Shown here: positions 24,700 to 36,617 of the stretch, in pieces
How positions within the stretch are numbered: position 1 is the stretch's first letter
How the letters are laid out: the number at the start of each line of letters is the position of its first letter
Origin: Antitrichia curtipendula
Taxonomy: Eukaryota; Streptophyta; Bryopsida; Hypnales; Leucodontaceae
Direction of reading: 5' to 3'
Assembly (NCBI GenBank): GCA_951230915.1
Contig: OX579637.1
Span: 17,980,001-18,044,000, forward strand
DNA length: 64,000 nucleotides
Translations under genes and position numbers: made by a program
Notes under the pieces: generated by a model
Seen by the model: the letters and a program-made list of their open reading frames with translations, nothing else
The model's database searches: none
Told to the model about the DNA's origin: nothing

Positions 24700-27110
24700 A
24701 TCCTTATTCCCTAAGGCTAGTAATCACTATCTTCTTTCACTTCAGCCCCACTTCTATGATTTGTTGTATCCCATCCAGAATCATCGTCACTAGATGAATT
24801 TTGCATACTGTTTAATAAAGATTGTACAATTTTCCTTCTTCTTCTTGTACTTGTTTTGATGCGCCTGATCTCATTGGTCTATCCTTCTTATGGTCCCTTC
24901 TAGCTTTGTCTCCCATGAAGTCATGGATTGGTTTTACCTTCTGCTTGGTTAGAGACAGACATGCATTAAGGGGGGTTCTATCTAGATTCTATTTTTTTGA
25001 TGGAAAGATTGCAAAAGGCTCCATGACTTTATCCTCTTAGCTTTTTTGCACTCCTTCTCTGCCGGTGGTCTTCCTTGCAAACCTCTAGGAAAGTTTGTCT
25101 TCTCTATAGACAAAGCTTCCAATGTAGGATTTAATGATTTGAGCAACAACGCACTAGATGGCCAGAAAGTCGACGAAATATAGACTCCAATGTTTCCACA
25201 TCATTGTTGCCCAATGAAACAGATGGATTTTGATTGGCATCAGTGCGCAATTCTTTAAAATTGCTCAAATATTGTTCTTTAAACCGTGAGTCTCCGGAAC
25301 CATTCAAATTTGTGCTACCACTTGTATATAGTGCATGTCGAGGACCGCTACGTGGTGGAAATTGGCAATCTTGCACGAGCTACTTCATGTCTTCAACATT
25401 GCAAATTGGCATTGGGCACACGAATTCCAATACATGTGGATCTTGGCTTCCCTCTACTCGAGGTGGTTGGGCATTTTGAATGCCTGAAAGCCCAATACTT
25501 TCACTTGCCAATGCGTCTGTTAATTCAACATTTTGGTTGCCTACATTTGTATAAGACTTCTATCCCTCACTCTCTCATGTCATTGTGTTGGTCATTTTCT
25601 TTTGCTCGTATCGCTCTCTTGGACGGACATTCAAGAAGTGGAATCACTTCATCTGTGTGGGGAGCTTCATCATCTGCAAAAGTTGCTTCATTTTTCTCCG
25701 CTACCTCCACATGGGTATCATCTCTATCCGCTCAAATGTTTTCACTACTCAATAACCCGGTTCCATCTAAGTATTTAGCTATCAAAAGTCCACCTTAATC
25801 ATAGCCACAATTGTTCTCATTTAGCAAAAAGTTGTAAGGGTTTGCATGATCGTCTCCAATGTCTCTATTGTAACAAGGTGGGCTTTGAAACAATTCATCA
25901 TCAGAATTCAACATGTCATGGTCATCTTTGTCGTCTACAAGGAGATCAACTTCTTCACGTGCCTTCAAAATCCCACCAAGCATGCATTGACAGTTGTTGT
26001 TCACTCGGATCCAAAATGTATATTCCTCCCATTGCGGGTCCATCATAGTTTGTTGCAATTGTGCTTTCACTTTGAGCATACGTGCAACCATGTTGTAATT
26101 AGAGTTGTACTACGTCGAATATTTTCAAAGTATCGCAAGCGGCATGTGCCTCTTTTTGAAGAATTTGACTATCTTTTGGGAATCTTTTATGGCGTTGTCA
26201 ATCCATTGTTCGTTTGCCCAATCTTTTAGCAACAAATTTAAGGCATACACCATGCAATGTTGGAAAAAATTGTGGGGATATCTAGTAGATATCAAATTCC
26301 ATGCTGTTGGATTTACAACCGCATTATCTATATTCACTTGCACTACATTTGTAGGGCCCATTTGTTCTATGAATCTCTCTAATATAGAGGCCAAATACGA
26401 AGCATCCTTAGCTTTTCTTGTTGTATCCACTGATCCTAGGAATTGCTCACTTGTGGATGACATAAGCATGGCATTTATCAATGGCGGATTCAAAACTGAG
26501 GTCCACCCATCAATAGACAATGTAGCTCCAAACTTTCTAATACTGGCTTCTATTCGCTTACGGAGATTGACCTCCAAGTCTATCTTCGCTTGGTCAAGCA
26601 ATTTATGGCATAGGTCGTAGTATGATGGTAGGGTATAGGGTCGGTGATACTATACTGTTTGCTTCACTACTTCTTTGAATGCTGGATTTTGAACTACAAC
26701 AAATGGTATATTTGCCACATATAAAAAATTGGCCCACATTGCATTCAAGTTGCATTTAATTGCTTGTTCAAATCCCTCCACTAGCCTGCTCTGTTTTTGA
26801 GGCCTATAGCTTGATGTCTGCTAAGTTCCACAATCATTGGATGCTTGTGTACTTGGGTTCACTTGGGAAGAGACAACAACATATTCATCTAACGCTATGC
26901 ATGAGTCTTCTTCAATAGAATGCGTAGTATCTCTCACATTTGACATAGCGAATACAACATAGCCATAGGTGTTTCGTTGCCATCTACATTGTGCGGAATA
27001 CCTTTGTGTGGAATCATTCCATTGCAACGAACAAATAGACTTGGAACTTCAGATGTCATTTGCGAACAAAGGATGATTCTTTTTCCCGACTACCCAATGT
27101 GCCTTCATAA
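24700..27110 (-). pseudogene. hAT-family transposase (DUF659 type)
   Basis: The central part at 26125-26601 is well preserved. It includes LSIDGWTSVLNPPLINAML with the first acidic position, SYLASILERFIEQMGPTNVV, the DNA-V-N segment (second acidic position) and HNFFQHCMVYALNLLLKDWA, all typical of the DUF659 domain of plant hAT transposases. After a frameshift near 26100, 25795-26091 continues with NxxMVARMLKVKAQLQQTMMDPQWEEY and an acidic tail. Weaker coding similarity of a basic Lys-rich region continues to about 24800. The N-terminal part at 26821-27110 (KAHWVVGKKNHPLF) could include the DNA-binding region, but I see no clear BED cysteine/histidine set. Stops make it a dead copy. Confidence 0.85.
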
Positions 27111-27580
27111 TCTAGATGGCTAAACATATGGATTGGCTTTTTGGCAAACACCAAGTTGCGAGCCTTGCATTGCACTTTTTTAACGGACAGGGTTCTATAC
27201 CAACAAGACCAATTCTTGCTTATGGTGATTGTTTCAAGCTCTTTTTCTTGAATTCAAAACACAAATGTAACAATTGGATAAAATTTGTCGAAAATGAGAT
27301 ATAATGTGTGTGCATAAAACTTTGAAAACCACGGCCTCCCTGTCCACTGAACTATGCATTACCAAGCAAGGGACACAAAAAATTGCAGCTCCTAGCCTTT
27401 GAAAATCTTAAAGTTCAGTTTGTCAGGAGTGCTTGCAAATGTCAATTTCAAGACTCTTATAGTCTTCATTTGTTGGTGACCATTGTATGTGGAAGGAAAA
27501 ACAAGAATTCCTCCCATAATAGTTAGACGGACAAACCAACAGAAAGGCGGATGGGTCGACGGCAAACAATAAGGCGGGCG

Positions 27581-27670
27581 AGAGGACGGACAGGCGGATG
27601 GTTGGTCAGACGAGTGGACAAGAGGACGGACAGGCGAATGGTTGGTCAAACGAGCGGACGAGAAGACGGA
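27581..27670. repeat. 40-bp tandem repeat
   Basis: Two full units of exactly 40 bp (27581-27620, 27621-27660) differ at a few positions, and a third begins at 27661. Each starts AGAGGACGGACAGGCG. The array is GC-rich in AT-rich surroundings and lies about 470 bp upstream of the hAT frame, possibly in the subterminal region of that element. Confidence 0.75.
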
Positions 27671-28555
27671 AACTCAGGTGCAAATGAAAAGGGATGAATC
27701 ATAGGCACATGGTTATAGAAAATAATATAACAATAATATAAAATGATCTTGTATTATAGTTACACAAAATAAATATATTTGACAACAAAGTCAAGCAAAA
27801 GTTACCATGATGGAAAAGCAAATCCAAGCATATTTGTACTACATAGATATTTATATATAACATTGTATTCATTATTTTGAGAGAATGGGAACTTCTCAAA
27901 ATGATAATGTCCAGTTAGATGCCCAGAATCCAAATATTAATTCTAAACAATTTAGGTTGAGAATCACTACATTTATTAGTTGTAACATTGTAATTTCCAT
28001 TAAAATGAGAGTTTTGTCACCAAATACAATTAGATCTGGGTTATACTATTGTTTAAAGTCACATAAATGAATTTTGAATCCGTCGTTGAACACCAAGTCA
28101 TAAGTTGAACATTTGCTTGTAAGAAGCTATTCATCTCCTTCAAGCGATTCGAGTTCAATTCCCATTGAAATCGTATGAATGATTGGAAGAGATACATGAA
28201 TTGATACTGCTAAGTGAGCTTTGCAGGCAGGAAAATTGTAACAACCAACGGGTCCCTTCACTTAAATTTTGACAAGTGCTTAACATGTTAACAAACTAAA
28301 AAGTAGTGATACCCACTATCTTTTTTTTCAATCGCATTACATTTCCAAATTTAATTTAGACATATATTAAGCAAATAAAATAATATAACATATCCAAAAA
28401 AGAGAATGTGAAAACATGTTATAGTAGGTATATTTAAATAAAATTGAGATTAACATACTATAACTATTTTAAGGATAATACTCCAGAATGTCAAGTATAT
28501 GAAGCCAAGCTTTGGTTGATGACTTCAATTTGAGCTGCAAGAATTTTGATCCTAC
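27671..28555. other. AT-rich spacer with a terminal-like sequence
   Basis: No gene was recognised. The notable feature is CATTAAAATGAGAGTTTT at 27998-28015. It is identical to 56922-56939 inside the left terminal repeat region of a 265-bp element, and its first 14 bases are the reverse complement of part of 45077-45101. Confidence 0.5.
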
Positions 28556-28559
28556 ATTC

Positions 28560-31416
28560 GCAAGTACCTCTTCTATTTTGGAACTTCCATGCTGTCATCA
28601 AAGCGTTTGTTTCCTCCCAAAGCGGTGGTTTGATTTTATCAACCTTCCAATATAGACCTCTTTTGTTTTCCCATCATGTATAGGAATCTTGGACATCTTG
28701 ATTCCTTGATGTCGGACAAAAATATTGAATGAGCATGCAATTCGGTTTCTCAGGATTACAGTTTGGACCGAACAATGCCTTGGCAATCCAAATTAGTCGA
28801 CTGTCACCATCTGTAGGTCGAACTGCAACAAAATATCCATCGTAGAGATCCTCTGCCATCCTGAAGGATGGTTGTGGGCAATCCCTCAAAGGCTTGACAT
28901 AGGCGTCATCCACACCATATTCTTCTAGGTCCCCGCCATCTTCGTCTAGTTGATCTACTTCTGTCACTTATACACGAGTAGTTGGCCCAAATCCATCTTT
29001 TAAAACAGTGGACAAAAGTAGTGGCTCCTGCAGAGCAACCTTCACACCATACCAGTAGTACATAATAGGCTCGTAGCGTCTCCAACATTCTCCAGTGACA
29101 TCTTCATTGCATAGAGTCTCCCAATACCTCACGAATCCAAACACACCTTTCACAATGTCTTCCACGCCTTTCATTGCCTTTTGTGGAACTGACAATGGTA
29201 CATCGTGCGGCCATTGACTTCACCCTTCAGCGTCTTCTTTCCACAACTTGATGCCTCTGCCATCCATGCCCAACCAATCTTCATCCGTACACTTCAATTT
29301 GTACTTCATGATTGGACAACCCGTCGAATCTAGATAGAATTTCACTTGTTGTGGTCTTGTGTGTCATGTGAGAATCTCATCGCCATCCATCCATTTACCA
29401 GCAATGAAACCCTTGAAATTGGGCATCTCTTCTATGAGATGAAGGATAGTAGGATAGTAGGAATGGATTCCACATCCATGAAGGACTTCATAAGGGCTAG
29501 GATTGTTGGAAAGTTCTCTTTCTTCAAGAGCATGCTCTACCTTCCAAACAACACATCAATATCATTGTGCGTATGACCCACAATCATGAAGTTGACATAC
29601 ATTTTTTAGAAGATCTTGTTTGCAACAAGTAGAGACTAAATACAAAAAACGTATCTGTTCTTGTTGTCACCTGTGGCATTGTCCATTTGCACACTGAGAA
29701 TAGGGGGCAAAGGTGTTGTTGGAACTAAGTTGATTGGCGGTGAAGGAAGTGGATTTTTGCACATCTCAACTCCTTTCAATACTGCACAAAACAAATTGGT
29801 GGACCCCAAACTTACAAGCAACTGCTGGGAAGAAGACTTGGGAGGCAATTCCAAATCCTTGCAACAACTTTGTCATCAAGCCAGAAGGTGTAGTTTGAAT
29901 CTTTTGTGAATAGATCCAAGCCATAATGTGCATAACATACATCTCCATGACCATGTGCAATCATGCCCGTGATACACAGGCAGCTTCACTAGACCATCAA
30001 CATCTTTACTCTTGTGGGAGAAGATTAGATAAGTGGTTTTTGCATGGTCCATTTTGTCATGCATGATTGTGAGGCACTCATGCGGTGAAATATGCAATCG
30101 GTAACGGTTTGCATAGTACAGCTTCCAATGAGCACGAGCATTTGTTAGATGTTTGTCTAACCTCCGCGACCACTTCAAAGTAGTGACAAATCTAGCAAGA
30201 GCACGCCTCCTAAGCTCGTGCAATTTGTCATAAGTAGTGCACCGTACAAAATTGTCCCTAGTTTCTTCACCTCATACTCTGGAAACGCTAAACATTTAAT
30301 CTTGCTCAACTTTAAAATTGAGACCTCTTTCAATCCAAAAGCAGCATTTGCTTCGTTGAGTTCTTTTATATTATCCTTCCATTGGAACGTGGAGGGGAGA
30401 ATCATGGATACAACCTTTTCCCCCGACTTCAGCATCTTTGTACGATGTGGCATGTGATCTGCCTCTTTCTCTAGGATGCACTTCAGTGTTGCAGTAGCTT
30501 ATTGAGTGTGCTTTCTTGGCTTCACTAGTCCTTTGTTGTCCTGCTCCATTGCTTCCCGCCCGACCTTCATGTACGTTTGGCAGCGGAAGAAGGTGGATTT
30601 TGGGACCCCTAAAATATGCATCCATGCTCGCATGCAAACCGATATCTCTTCAATTGTTACCATCTTTCTTCTACGTTTGTCAAGATGGATTTGTCTGTGT
30701 ACTTTTGTTTTCATAAAGGCCTTGTGCTTGAAGGTTGAATTTTGGTACATGTGTTCACAAAAGGCTCAAATCTTATCCCTAGGGAATGGCTAGACACATT
30801 TTTTCCAACAACATACTCTGCTGGACACCAAGTTGATGGAATCTTGAGTAAGTAGATCCTTCGTTCTTGCAGTAGTCTCGCGAGGCAGATTTTGGATGGT
30901 ACTTGTATACAAGCACGCAGACGTCAAAGATGGTAGATTTAAGAGAGCCATTTGGAGGCAATTGAAATTATCTCGGGCCTCACGATCATGTAGACTAGCC
31001 CCACAATAGTAGACTAAATGAATAGGCCAAGCAAGTAGCAAGCACTCTCGTTCTTCTGGCAAGTCTTCTTCAAAAAATGTCTTGGAAATGTGCACTGCTA
31101 CATGAGTGTCTCCAAGAGGACCACTGACACCAAGGACAAGGTCACAGTTCACATTATGGCAGGTACCTTGACTATTGAGTAGGTCGGCTTTGTTGTATAA
31201 TGTGACAACTCGAGTATTCCAGAGCCTACGTGGAAGACCTTCACACTCTGGGACACCAGCATTCATTCCATCCACATTCTAGAATTCAATGTCTGATGAC
31301 TCCGAGATTAAAACTTCTTCTGCTCGCGGATAGTTTTCATCGTCTAATGAATCCACCATGTCCACTGCGTCTGCCGAGGGATCCATTGCATCTGGGCAGA
31401 TGTCAATTTTGTCCAT
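28560..31416 (-). pseudogene. DUF7869-like putative transposase, copy 2
   Basis: The frame starts at ATG 31416 (MDKIDICPDAMDPSADAVD) with an acidic N-terminus and runs leftwards. Key segments are GVSGPLGDTHVAVHISKTFF; PSTFQWKDNIKELNEANAAF; FVRCTTYDKLHELRRRA near 30240 (after a frameshift, with the first of a likely C-x2-C pair kept and the second changed to Tyr); LTIMHDKMDHAKTTYLIFSH near 30050; IAHGHGDVCYAHYG near 29960; and FMIVGHTHNDIDVLFGR near 29575, followed by a stop where Trp is expected. The C-terminal domain has DGYFVAVRPTDGDSRLIWIA near 28840. Conserved Asp and His residues suggest a DDE-like nuclease, which is inference. Several TAG stops stand at expected Trp codons. Its upstream flank carries seven 19-bp palindromes. 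Confidence 0.78.
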
Positions 31417-31480
31417 AATAAGTCAACATTATCAAAGTAAATTGTGTAGAGTATCAAAAATAAAATTGATAAGACAAATA

Positions 31481-32242
31481 TAAGGTCGACTCGACCTTAA
31501 CATCCAGAATATGCAACTACCTTGAAGAACAAAAAATATCAAAATTGTGAAAAGTACAGTGCATATGTATTATAGTGAAGGATTGTATAAACAATTATTC
31601 TATCCACTTTCATCATTGCTACTTAGGTCGACTTAATCTGAGCGCCATCACCCAAAAAATAAATAAATTACTGGACTAAGTTCTTCTCGATAACAAGACA
31701 GGACTATAAATTAGCAATAATCGGAAATGCATAGACCTCAGCAGTTTTTCTTTCAAGTCAACTTGACCTAAGTCAAATGTATCACTTCCATCGGCTTTAG
31801 TTTTAGCAAAAGACAATCATAAGCTCAATTTAAAAGAAGTCACAGCTTCATATGCTTTGAAGTGTTTTGTTGCAGCAATAACATTTGACATCTTGTCCGT
31901 GTATGTTGAAGTTCATCTAACAGACATTAAATCCAATATAAACCATTTAGGTCGACTCGACCTAATTTTGACATTAAACAACATAATATACACTTATAAA
32001 AGAAAGTCAGATTAATATAGATGTTTCTCTTTTGTTGATAAAGAAAGATAAATCCTCTAATCACTTAATGTTCCTCGTTTTAGGTCGATTCAATCTAAAG
32101 TGATGAGGAAATCTTCTTATTCCAAAAGTATAATACCATGTCTATATAGGTTGGACCGACTTGAAAAGTGCAATTCTTCTGTTTGGTTCATAAATTGAAA
32201 ACAAACATTATCCTAATTAAAATTTAAGTCACCTCGACCTAA
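31481..32242. repeat. Seven 19-bp palindromes upstream of DUF7869 copy 2
   Basis: Copies of or close matches to TTAGGTCGACTCGACCTAA lie at 31481-31499, 31623-31641, 31753-31771, 31947-31965 (exact consensus), 32080-32098, 32146-32164 and 32224-32242. Spacing is 65-195 bp and the DNA between them is unrelated AT-rich sequence. The first lies 65 bp upstream of the ATG of the DUF7869-like gene. The arrangement suggests protein-binding sites rather than a tandem array. Confidence 0.85.
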
Positions 32243-33349
32243 ATGCCTCCAGACTTTACGGAGGTATTGGTTCAGGAAGTACTGATTTCCCATTCTGTAT
32301 TTTAGGGCAATAAAATTAGGACCTCATTTACTAAGACTACTTGAGTACTTAACAAAAAATATAATCGATCCAATGCATTCTCTAACAACCATCTCCGCAC
32401 AACACAACAACATTGACCTACTACACTGAATATAACATGCGTACGATTTGAAGTATACATCTTCGTTGTTGTGATTGTAACCGATGGAATGGAAATCTTA
32501 GAAAATAACTAAGGAGTCGTCAAAGACTTACTTAGAATCCAAGCGCCTTCTCATTGAACATTTGAGTAACCAAACATCCTGCACGCACAATACTTGAATG
32601 ACTCTCAATAACAACGCTGAAACTAGTGACCACAAATAAAGACAGCTTGCGCTCGGAGGTGCAAAATCTAGCAAAAGTGAAAGGTAATATCCTAATCCAA
32701 ACGTGGACCACATCCAATAACTTCTTGGCAGGGATGGGAGGGCGGGAGTAGAGTACAGAATTTGAAATCACACATGTCATACATAAAGCCGGGGGCATTT
32801 ACTTGGACTTAGATGCGTACCCTACTATTCATGGGCAACAGCTTATGGACAGTTGCTAACATTAATGTAGACCACTGAATTTAGTTAGCTGTGTGCTTTT
32901 GTAGGTTCTTTTTCTATACAATAAAGGTCTACAAACACAATGCGGCATTAAAAAAGGGGGATTTAATTAATTCTTATTTAAATTCATTCTAGCAGCATCA
33001 AATGTGGGAATGGCCTTCTAAAGGGCCAAGGTGAATTGATCCTTTTGCTCGTCCCCAATCTAAAACCTTGGATTTTTTTATTTTTCATAAATTAATTTTC
33101 TTGTAAACTCTTAATCCATATTTGCAATCAAAAGCCCCAAATTAGCTTGGGGGGCTAGTAAAAAATAAATTTACATAGCACAAAATATCTCTTCTTTTGC
33201 CAAATGAAGTGACAATTTATTTCCAACAGGATAAACACCAAGTGATACAAAATGTGGGCTTTTTTTTATATCCATCCCTGGATGGTCTTTGCCAGGACGA
33301 GCGAAGGGGTCAATTCATCCCGGCCTTGTCAATAGCCACTTCTACAATT
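32243..33349. other. Spacer without recognised gene
   Basis: The DNA is AT-rich and holds short minus-strand open frames at 32528-32798 that match nothing known to me. No palindromes of the upstream family occur here. Confidence 0.4.
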
Positions 33350-35480
33350 TCATGAATTCAAAGTCTTGTCAATTTCATGAATTCAAAGTACTTTGAGGCC
33401 TACAGTCCAGTATAAACCTATGAAATTCACACGTGAAAGTACAAAAAAAGAAGTTTGTAGAAGTTGTGAATGGAGCAAAGACTTTTAATTCATTAAATTT
33501 TAATTGATCATGCTCATATTACAAATGTTGTGAGCCAATATAAAAAAAAGATCAGGTATTTTGGGGCCTACAAGTGTAAACCTATGAAATTCACACGTTA
33601 AAGTATGAAGAAAAGAAGTTTGTAGAAGTTGCGAATGGGGCAAAGACTTTTCATTCATGAAATATTATTTGATCATGTTCATGTTATTTTGGGAATGGCA
33701 TGGACAAATATGAAATTATATAACATCAGGTACTTTAAGATCCCTCGAGTCTAAATTCATGAAATTCATACTTGAAAGCTAAAATTAAAAAGAATTGTAG
33801 TAAGTGGTATTTTGGATTCAAGATGAAATAAATGATTTTGTATCATTACTTGTGTAATGGTGTTCCTAAAATAATGACTACGTTGTGCTTAACCGTTGTT
33901 ATTCATATGTTTGTTGTCATTTAAGCAAATCAAAATTTATCATTGCATGATGCTTATAATATATTTGGAAGTTGCACAGTTCAATTTAATTATTTTCAGA
34001 TTTAAGGAACTATTATGCCTTACATTTTGAAAACTTGCACACTATGATGACATTTCTATAAACTCACTTAGTTGGCTCCAAATGAATCATGAAATTTAGT
34101 TAATACCTGTGTTATTTAATGACTAGTAGTAGTTGTTAAGATTATTTTCAATAAGTACAACTTCTCTAGGTGATTCATGACATTCAAGTATAAAGCAATT
34201 GTAATGAGGCGTCAGGTATCCAACTTACAATGATAATGGTACTAATGCAAAGTCCATAAAAATTAAGTGTCCTTTAACATTTTTTGTTGTACTTGATATT
34301 CACTTAATAAGGCATGAAATCATTCATTGACATGATTAGGACTACTACATGAATGCATACGAAAAGAAATAATAATGTTTTCATTTGATTTCTCTAAAGA
34401 AAAAGAAATAATAATTTTTTCATTTGATTTCTCTAAAGAAAAAGAAAAAACATATAAATAAGCTATGTCTTGGAATTAAGAAAACTTTCATCTCTAAATA
34501 TAATTGATTGTTAACATTGGAATAAAAAAAGGTTGTGGAAATTGAAAAGAATGTAGAGAATTAAAATGCTTCATAATCTTTATATGATGCAAATATTCAT
34601 GATATTCATGCCCACTATTTTTTCTTGTAATTTTTAATTAATCATGCTCTTGTTTGGAAATACTTCACGCAAAAAAAAGAAATTCTGAACAATTCTTTTA
34701 AGGCCCTTGAGGCTTAGTTCATGGAATTCATACATGAAAGTTTAAGAAATTAAAATGAACTGTAGAAGTTGAAAATTGAGTAAAGACTTTTAGTTGATGG
34801 AATTTTATTTGATCTTGCTAATGTCTGGGAATGCTATAAGTAAAAAAATTTAGTTAAATCGTGTATTTTTGGAGCCTCAAGTCTAAATTCATGAAATTCA
34901 TATGTGAAAGTTAAAAAAGAATGAATTGTACAAGTTGGTAATGGAGCAAAGACTTTAAATTCATGGAATTTTTATTGCTCATGTTCATGTTTGGAAATAC
35001 TATAAGTGAAAAAAATTATTTAAATCGCTTACTTTTGGAGCCCTGAGAGTTACACAATTCTTTTTTCTATGCTTTTACGTCAAAATTCCATGAATTTGGA
35101 TTTGAGGGCCATTAATCACCATATCCAATTATTTTCACTTGCACATAAGGTATCCCAAAATGTGCATGAATCTCAATACTTCATGAACTAAAACTCCTAA
35201 CCCCATTTGCAACTTACACAATTCTTTCTTCCAAAGTTTCATGTCAAAATTCCATGAATTTGGACTTGGGAGCCCTAAAGTACAAAACCTGACTGGTTCT
35301 ATTTTTTTTCTTTTGTACATAAGGTACCTCAAAATGTGCGTGGCCCTAAAAATTTCATAAACTATAAATCCTAACCTCGTTTGCATCTTTATTCTAAACT
35401 CATGAAACTCGTACGTGAAAGTGAAGTAAAAATGAATTGCACAAGTTGGAAACGGAGCAAAAACTCTGAGTTTACAGAAT
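33350..35480. repeat. Diverged ~165-175-bp satellite-like repeats
   Basis: A unit containing (C)ATGAAATTCA, then GTGAAAGT, then a GTAGAAGTTG and GGAGCAAAGACTTT segment recurs. Anchor positions are 33421, 33585, 33760, 34722, 34892 and 35403, with gaps of 164, 175, 170 and about three units. Inverted copies lie at about 35050-35110 and 35215-35390. The unit length is close to a nucleosome repeat. The array is strongly diverged, so it is old or rearranged. Confidence 0.7.
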
Positions 35481-36390
35481 ATTTTTTAAAATTATCAATT
35501 AATTTTTCTTAAAGATTTTTTATAGTTCTTATATATTAGTTATTTTATAATTCTTTCAACATTTGCAATTCTTAACCCATAGTTAAATGTTGTGGTGAAA
35601 TGCATGACACAGAATGTCTTGTGCAATACACACTACAACAATTCAATGATCCAAAATTTTAGTTTTGAATAGAGTAAATACTCTACAACTATTTCAGTTT
35701 TGAAGAGTGCATCTCGTATTCCTTAATCCTATGATTGATTTCGACGGTGATGAAAATGGATGATTTTCATAGTCACCTATTTGTTGTTTAAGGATTAAAG
35801 ACATGCTCTAATAAAAAGGATGTACGCTGAATTTCTAGGGTATAAGATTGGGAAGTTATCACTGACTTTGACCAAAAGATCCAAACTTATAGATTTTGAT
35901 GTAATGGACAAGGTAATAACAAATTCAACTCTTTAATATCCAAATATTTTTCAGAAAATCCATTCGCCTCCGTTAATTAATTGCGTTTTGGGATAATATT
36001 TTTTGTATAGTTTTAAATTTTTTGTATATAGTTCCTTAATAGTTCTTGCTTAATTCTTTAAAGTTGAATGAGCATTTTTCTTAACCCTTCAAAATTGAGG
36101 GGGAATGAATGATATAGATCTTCTTATGTATTTCCTACTGCATCTATTTGTTGTTGATTGTTTGTTGTGAATACGATCAATACTCTTATGTCTTATTTTT
36201 TCTAATGAGTGCATCACGTATTCCTTAAGCCTATGATTCACATGGTAATAAAAAGTCTTTTTTTATATGGTCACTCTTTTGTTTTTAAAGTATTCAAGGT
36301 AGTCTTTCAAGATCCAATGTATAAAGGTCAAGGGTGTAATATTAGTAGGTATTGTCAGGGTCTTATCGGATATCAACCATGTCCAATAGG
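35481..36390. other. AT-rich spacer
   Basis: No gene was recognised. A short motif around TGCATCACGTATTCCTTAA and its relative near 35710 (GTGCATCTCGTATTCCTTAA) occur twice, suggesting an old duplication of a few hundred bases (35690-35830 and 36200-36320). Confidence 0.35.
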
Positions 36391-36617
36391 TGTAGGCTAG
36401 GTCTTCCCAGATATAGGACTACAGGGTAAGGGTTTGGATTGACAAGTGTAGGCTAGGTCTTCTCAGATATGGGACTACAGGGTAAGGGTTTGAATTGACA
36501 AGTGTAGGCTAGGTCTTCTCAGATATGGGACTACAGGGTAAGGGTTTGGATTGACGGATGTAGACCAAGTCTACGAGATTGCTGAATAAGGGTTTGGGCT
36601 CCCGGGTATAGGCTAGG
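36391..36617 (+). repeat. 56-bp minisatellite, four units
   Basis: Units starting TGTAGGCTAGGTCTTC begin at 36391, 36447 and 36503, exactly 56 bp apart. A more diverged fourth unit begins at 36559 and a partial one at about 36606. The first three units differ at only a few positions, so the array is fairly young compared with its surroundings. Confidence 0.9.
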
